Part shown: positions 59,508-64,000 of the stretch, in pieces
Layout: every line of letters begins with the position of its first letter
Numbering within the stretch: the stretch's first letter is position 1
Source of the DNA: Nereocystis luetkeana
Lineage: Eukaryota; Sar; Phaeophyceae; Laminariales; Laminariaceae
Direction: 5' to 3'
Assembly (NCBI GenBank): GCA_031213475.1
Contig: JARUPZ010000019.1
Location: 5,001,896 to 5,065,895, forward strand
Length of the DNA stretch: 64,000 nt
The notes under the pieces: model-generated
The model's database searches: none
Told to the model about the DNA's origin: nothing
What the model saw: the letters and a program-made list of their open reading frames with translations, nothing else
Position numbers and translations under genes: made by a program

Positions 59508-61984
59508 TGTATGTGATTGTCAACTAGTTGTACGAAGATTCATTAAGAGCCTTTTCTCGGCTAACAGACTTCTTTTGGAAAAAAAAAAAAAAAAAACTGA
59601 TCCAGTGTCCAGATCCAATTCATTCGAATCCGCGGAGTTCTTCGACCCCCATCGTGCTGGTTTTGCGCTATAATCTCCACAGCTGGAGACGAGCAAAGTT
59701 GTTTTTTCGCCTGCTGCTGTATGTCTTGCTTCAACATACTGTTTGCAGTAGTAGTGGTGGATGAAAATACTAAAAAAAAATCCAGGAATGAATGTATGTG
59801 CCCCTGGACGAGATACGGTCAAATCCGGTGTAAAAAAACAAGATGACAACTAAAACTGCATCGACCTCCAAAATCTTAACCAAGATTTTTGTCAGAAAAA
59901 CGAATTACTCCGTCCGACGCAACGACGAAAACAAAAAATCTGAAAATATGGTTCGATCCGTCTGAAACAAAGCTTTCCGGCAGTAATACCAAGAATATTT
60001 ATTGTTCATTTTTTTTTTTCAAGGCCGGTTTTGGATTCCTCTCTCTGGGTTAGATGAGCGATGGGCCACGGCTATAGGTGGTGACGTCAAGGGGTGTTCG
60101 TCATGCACGGGCACCGTTTATGGGACAAAAAGCGTAGATTTGGAGCTTCTGTGTGCAAGCGAACACATATTATACAGACATGGAACAATATTCGATTACA
60201 TGTCGACATGGGAAAAGCTAAAAGCTTAGCTTCTAAAAGTGTGTCAGGTACCAGGTAGTAGCAAAGTGGTTGTGGTAGTAGTAGCAGTAGTATAATAGTA
60301 GCTGCAGTATTACACGCATCGTCTGAGGCAATAGTGTATTCCGCCTCATCACCCACCACCACCCCGCTCGCCCGACCAATCAAATTGTCGTCGCAACCGA
60401 CACGACCGATCAAAATATCGTCCCATCCAACACTCCCGAGTTGACCCTACCTTTTAAAACCGCAGTCCCGTTTTGGGGACGAACCACTGAATTTTTTCGA
60501 GTAGTTTGTCCCCAAAACGGGACTGCGGTTCTAAAGGGGTTAAGTCGTTCGAGACATTTCGAAAAAATCGTCGTTCGAGACATTTCGAAAAAATCGTCGT
60601 TCTCCTCGTCCATCTCCGGCATTATTATTAGACTCACCCGTCCCCAACATACTACACGTACTAAAACCGTATCTGTACCTGCTCACTGCTGCTGCTGCTG
60701 CTGATGTGCTCACCAGTACACATGCATGCTGTATCAAGCAAAAGCACGGTGCATATTCTTTCTTTTTGTTGTTGCCTCATCTGGGGGAAAGAAAATCCCG
60801 GCATCACCACCAAGTCAACACCAACACCTGCTTTCCATCATCGACCTCGAGAAAACCGTATTCCCCCGCCGCCTCTTCCCCTCGTCCACACCCCAACAAG
60901 ACGGATATAGGGGGAAGGACGGGAGGGGGAAGAAATCAAGGGGGCGAGAGAAAAATTCCTGGAAAAATCAGGATTCTCGAAAAAGGGCACAACGAAAACT
61001 CAAGAACAGAAACAGGATATTACATGAGAGTTTTCCTGCAATAACAATAGTACTACTCTCCCCGAAGGATACGTGCGGCGGGTCATACTTTCACCTTTAG
61101 AAGCGACCCACACGGACAAAGACCGGGACAAGAGCCTCGGGCACATCGGGTGGTGCCCAAGACCCACCAGAACGACTCGTACGTATCGCTATAGCTCCCC
61201 TGCCAGGCTTAGCAGCACCTTGTGGCAAAAACAAAAGGAGGGGCTTCATTTTTGTAGTAAACTTCGTGGACCTCTACAGGCGAAAATTCTAATATATTAT
61301 CACCACTATAGTGCGCTTCCCCCCGCCTCTTGGGGAGGGGAGGGGGGGGGTACACGCGCATACAAGGTATCTGCCGCAACAAAGAAAACGGCACGATACG
61401 CACAGGGAAACGTGGCAACCTCTGTCCGATCTCTCCCCCTTACACAGCCCGCTTCAACAATCGAACTGCTGAACCCCAGGCGCGGAAACAAAAACGGTTC
61501 ATATACCGCTGAGCACCCGAGGCGCACAACTCTCAAAAGCGTGCAAAAGCAGAACGAGACTCTCCTACGCTGCCAGCAGAAGCCATTTATACCTACACCA
61601 AGAAACGCGACCGACCGATTGACAACAGCAGCCGTAACCCCCCCCCCCCCATCCGCAACCAAAAAAATCAAGAAAAACAAACCAACCCCGAGACGGGTAA
61701 CTTAACTGCTAAACGTTAGTAAATGACAAGTAAGTAGTACGACCCTCAACCATCGAACGATCACGGCACGAGGCTTGGGCCTACACCTCACGGTGGAGCC
61801 GGCCACGACTTCCTTAATCAGTGGCCAATTCCTGCCCCTCCGTAGGAGGAGGGGAACAAAGACACAGCAGCAACAGCAGCAGCAGACCGACAGATCATCA
61901 ATCTATCGCAAACAGCGGCGCTGCTGAAGGATACACTCACGTCCCTCTTCTAAATTTTCACTTACAACTATTATGGACTCTATT
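59507..61984. other. Intergenic region before the convergent kinase gene
   Basis: No coding exon recognised. It holds a piggyBac-type MITE at 60442-60543 (CCTTTTAAAACCGCAGTCCC to GGTTCTAAAGGGGTTAA), a 27-bp two-copy repeat right next to it (CGTTCGAGACATTTCGAAAA, about 60547-60602), a short (CTG)n near 60690, and A-rich and C-rich stretches. The right-hand part, up to 61984, is likely 3' UTR of the kinase on the minus strand. Confidence 0.6.
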
Positions 61985-63765
61985 TCACGCCTGCCCAGTC
62001 CCCGCTCGCTTCCACAAGTGCGTCATGGTGCGCTGCGGCTTCCCCCCCCCCTTACTCTTCCTACCGCCCCCGACAGAGTCGTCGAGGGGAGCAGCCGCCC
62101 CCCCCGCCGTCGCTTGCGTTGCCTGATCGCCGCTCGGCCGTTCCCCGTTCCCCACGGCACTCCCTGCCCCAGCCCGCGACAACGGCCGCCGCTTGGAAAG
62201 GTTAAGCTTGCCGGCGTCGCCGACCTCGAGGTGCATCTGCTTGCCCCAACCACCGGTCGCCTCCCGCTGCGACCCTCCTGCGGTCGAAGCTGCCGCTCCC
62301 TTTCCGTCTCCCGACGCGGTTGACCGAGTGGATGGGGTTGCGGTAGCAGCGGCAGGGGACACTACCCCTGTTGCTGCTGCTCCGGCGGTGGTGGCGGCGA
62401 TGGCGGCGGCACTTTTCCCTCGCGCCGGCTCCAGCACTTTCGCTGCTCCAGCAGACACCTGTCGCCCTCTACCCGCCCGGGCGCGCTTCGTCTTAGCGGG
62501 CGAGTCATCGCTGCTGTAATCCATGATATCGTCGTCGTCAGCGGGCGAAGAGGTCGGAACAGCGCTAGCAGCACTCTTTCCCGCGGAATGTCGCGCGGGC
62601 GGTGTTGCCGTCGCCACCCCCACAGCCTCCACCGCTGCCGCGCACTGCGGCGCGTGCGCTCCGCCGCCGGCTCTACGGCTTCCCCTCCCGCTAGGACCGC
62701 TTGCGGCACCAGCATGGGCCGCAGGTGTGGGCTTCCCGGTCTCCTGCGACGAGCCCGGCCCTCGACCGTTCGCATGGGGCGCTTTTCGCGGCCTGGCGGC
62801 AGCGGCGGCGGCCACCTTCGCGTGCGCGGTCGCACCCCTCCCCTTGCTCGAAGCACCAGGCGCTGGCAAGGCGGAGCACGCCCTCGCTCCGCTACTGTTG
62901 CTGCTATTGCACACGACGGCTGCTCGAGTCGTGGCCCCCCCGGACCCGGACGCGCCCCCCTGGCTAGCGGCACTCCCTCCCCCCTGCTCTGATCCGCAGA
63001 CACGGACCACCTGCATCTGGAGCTGCGAATACGGCGCCGGAGGCTTTTCGCCGGCCCCGTCCTTCTTCGGCCTCTTACGCGTCCTCCCCGCCCCGACACC
63101 CCCCCCCCCACCCCCGCCGACACCCTTCGCAGGTTCCCTCGGTTGAGGTGGAGGCAGGTCTGACACGACGCCCGGCGGTGGTGGTGGTGCCTCGCCCTTC
63201 GGGGAGCTCGCAGGCCCCGCAGGCGCTGCTTTCGCCGACCCTCCCCCGCCCTCGATGGGGGACAGAGTCTTTACCGACGACTCCTCCGCTCCGCTGTTGG
63301 ACGCGGGCTCGGTATCGTGGCTGGAGGTCCGCCCACCCGTCGCCACCTCTCCTCTCCGCTCCTCCTCCGGTTTGCTCTTCTCTCCGTTCGCGGCGTTCCG
63401 ATCTCGCTTTCCTGAGACTATCTCGACGATGGCCTCGGTCTTCCCGGGGTCCTCCCGCGCGGCACTCCCTCCAGCCCCCAGCGGCTTCGCCGCCGCCGCC
63501 GCCACCACCCCAGCAGCAGCGGCAGCAGCAAGGCTAGCCCTCGCGGCGGCACGCCCAGTGATGAAGGGGTGCCCGAGAGCCTGGTCGGCGGTAAGGCGAG
63601 CCTTGGGGCTCTCCGTGAGGAGCTTGCTCACCAGGTCCTTGGCGGCGGTACTGATGTGCTCCCACTCCGCCCCGCTCATGCTGTAGCTGGCGTGCGTGAT
63701 CTGGTCGAAGAGCGTTGTCGTGTGAAAAGGGTGCGTCCCGCTGAGGAGGATGTACAGGATCACGC
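61985..63765 (-). CDS. CAMK/Chk2-like protein kinase, last exon with long low-complexity tail (partial)
   Basis: The exon begins after GCTGATTTTCAG at 63766 with a split codon and ends at TGA (61985-61987). The first ~75 residues are kinase subdomains IX-XI: VILYILLSGTHPFHTTTLFD, then SAAKDLVSKLL-like AAKDLVSKLLTESPKARLTA and DQALGHPFI, typical of Chk2/CDPK-type CAMK enzymes. ATP-binding and catalytic loops lie in exons beyond the right edge. The remaining ~515 residues are Ala-, Gly-, Ser- and Pro-rich with basic clusters (RTRKRPKKDG; KTKRARAGRGRQ) that could serve as nuclear localisation signals, and an acidic Ser/Asp patch (DDDDIMDYSSDDS). The extreme C-terminus reads PQRTMTHLWKRAGTGQA. 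A nuclear kinase is plausible; the exact family cannot be fixed without the N-terminal part, for example an FHA domain. Confidence 0.8.
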
Positions 63766-63778
63766 CTGAAAATCAGCG

Positions 63779-63825
<47 letters not shown>

Positions 63826-64000
63826 GAGAGAGAGAGAAACAATCGAGCAGGGGCGGGCGGGCGGGGGGGGGGGGAGGGGGGTGTGCACTAAATATCATGC
63901 ATGGCCGTAGTCGTGTGGGACAGGGGGGGGGGGGGTACTCACTTGTGTGTGCTTGCCTTAGTCATTTGACCATTGATCACGCATCCCTTCCGAGACGGAG
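63766..64000. other. Intron of the kinase gene with (GA)n microsatellite and G-tract repeats
   Basis: 63782-63837 is a (GA)n run, which on the minus strand is a (CT)n pyrimidine tract 13 bases upstream of the acceptor. It is followed by G-rich DNA and two G-tract-linked repeat pieces (ATCATGCATGGCCGTAGTCG at about 63894; CATTTGACCATTGATCACGC at about 63961). No further kinase exon was recognised before the window ends. Confidence 0.7.

Noticed and set aside
62362-63537. Several long frames on both strands opposite the kinase tail
   Set aside because: GC-rich shadow frames of the Ala/Gly-rich coding exon; only the minus-strand frame starts with kinase motifs after a proper acceptor.

Overview
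The window is nuclear DNA of a eukaryote, most likely a brown alga (Ectocarpales or a relative). The grounds are short exons in long introns, dense dispersed repeats, a kinesin-2 closest to the green-algal FLA10/KIF3A flagellar type, and a serine/alanine/glutamine-rich protein with a short motif that I recall from diatom and oomycete proteins. Species assignment is inference. No operons, CRISPR arrays, rRNA genes or convincing functional tRNA genes were seen, and no LTR retrovirus-like or Polinton-like element was recognised.

Host genes. (1) The last two exons of a PRP19-type WD40 splicing factor/E3 ligase lie at 340-1259 on the + strand. (2) A complete 19-exon kinesin-2 motor gene lies on the minus strand at 31536-7888. 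It encodes 795 residues and every exon junction keeps frame. (3) Head-to-head with it, about 0.5 kb away, is a + strand gene of unknown function (about 32058-43357, 4 exons, about 601 residues). (4) At the right edge is the last exon of a CAMK/Chk2-like protein kinase with a roughly 530-residue low-complexity tail (63765-61985, minus). PRP19 and kinesin converge on a repeat-filled 6.6 kb gap. The unknown gene and the kinase converge on an 18.6 kb gap made mostly of transposable elements.

Mobile DNA. The most interesting element is a 4.27 kb Tc1/mariner-superfamily transposon at 52945-57214. It has TA-flanked inverted ends, a spliced transposase with a coiled-coil N-terminus, and an unusually wide spacing between its second and third catalytic residues. 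At least four ~105-bp MITEs inside kinesin introns carry ends very like it. A second MITE family has TTAA flanks and CCCTTTTAG-like ends (piggyBac type) in about ten copies; one copy sits inside another and exposes the TTAA target site. A broken DD39D mariner (37003-38242) and a tRNA-headed SINE lie in intron 2 of the unknown gene. Two LINE families are present (47.8-50.7 kb, and 58.4-59.5 kb), each with several severed 3' tails ending in (AAT)n or (AAC)n microsatellites.

Other structure includes several minisatellites, a perfect-looking 141-bp tandem duplication, G-tract-linked dispersed repeats, a palindrome-rich GCCGTGG/CCATGG cluster beside telomere-like DNA, and a remarkably frequent short motif, TACCAGGTA/TACCTGGTA, that in one place appears to have inserted into a MITE.
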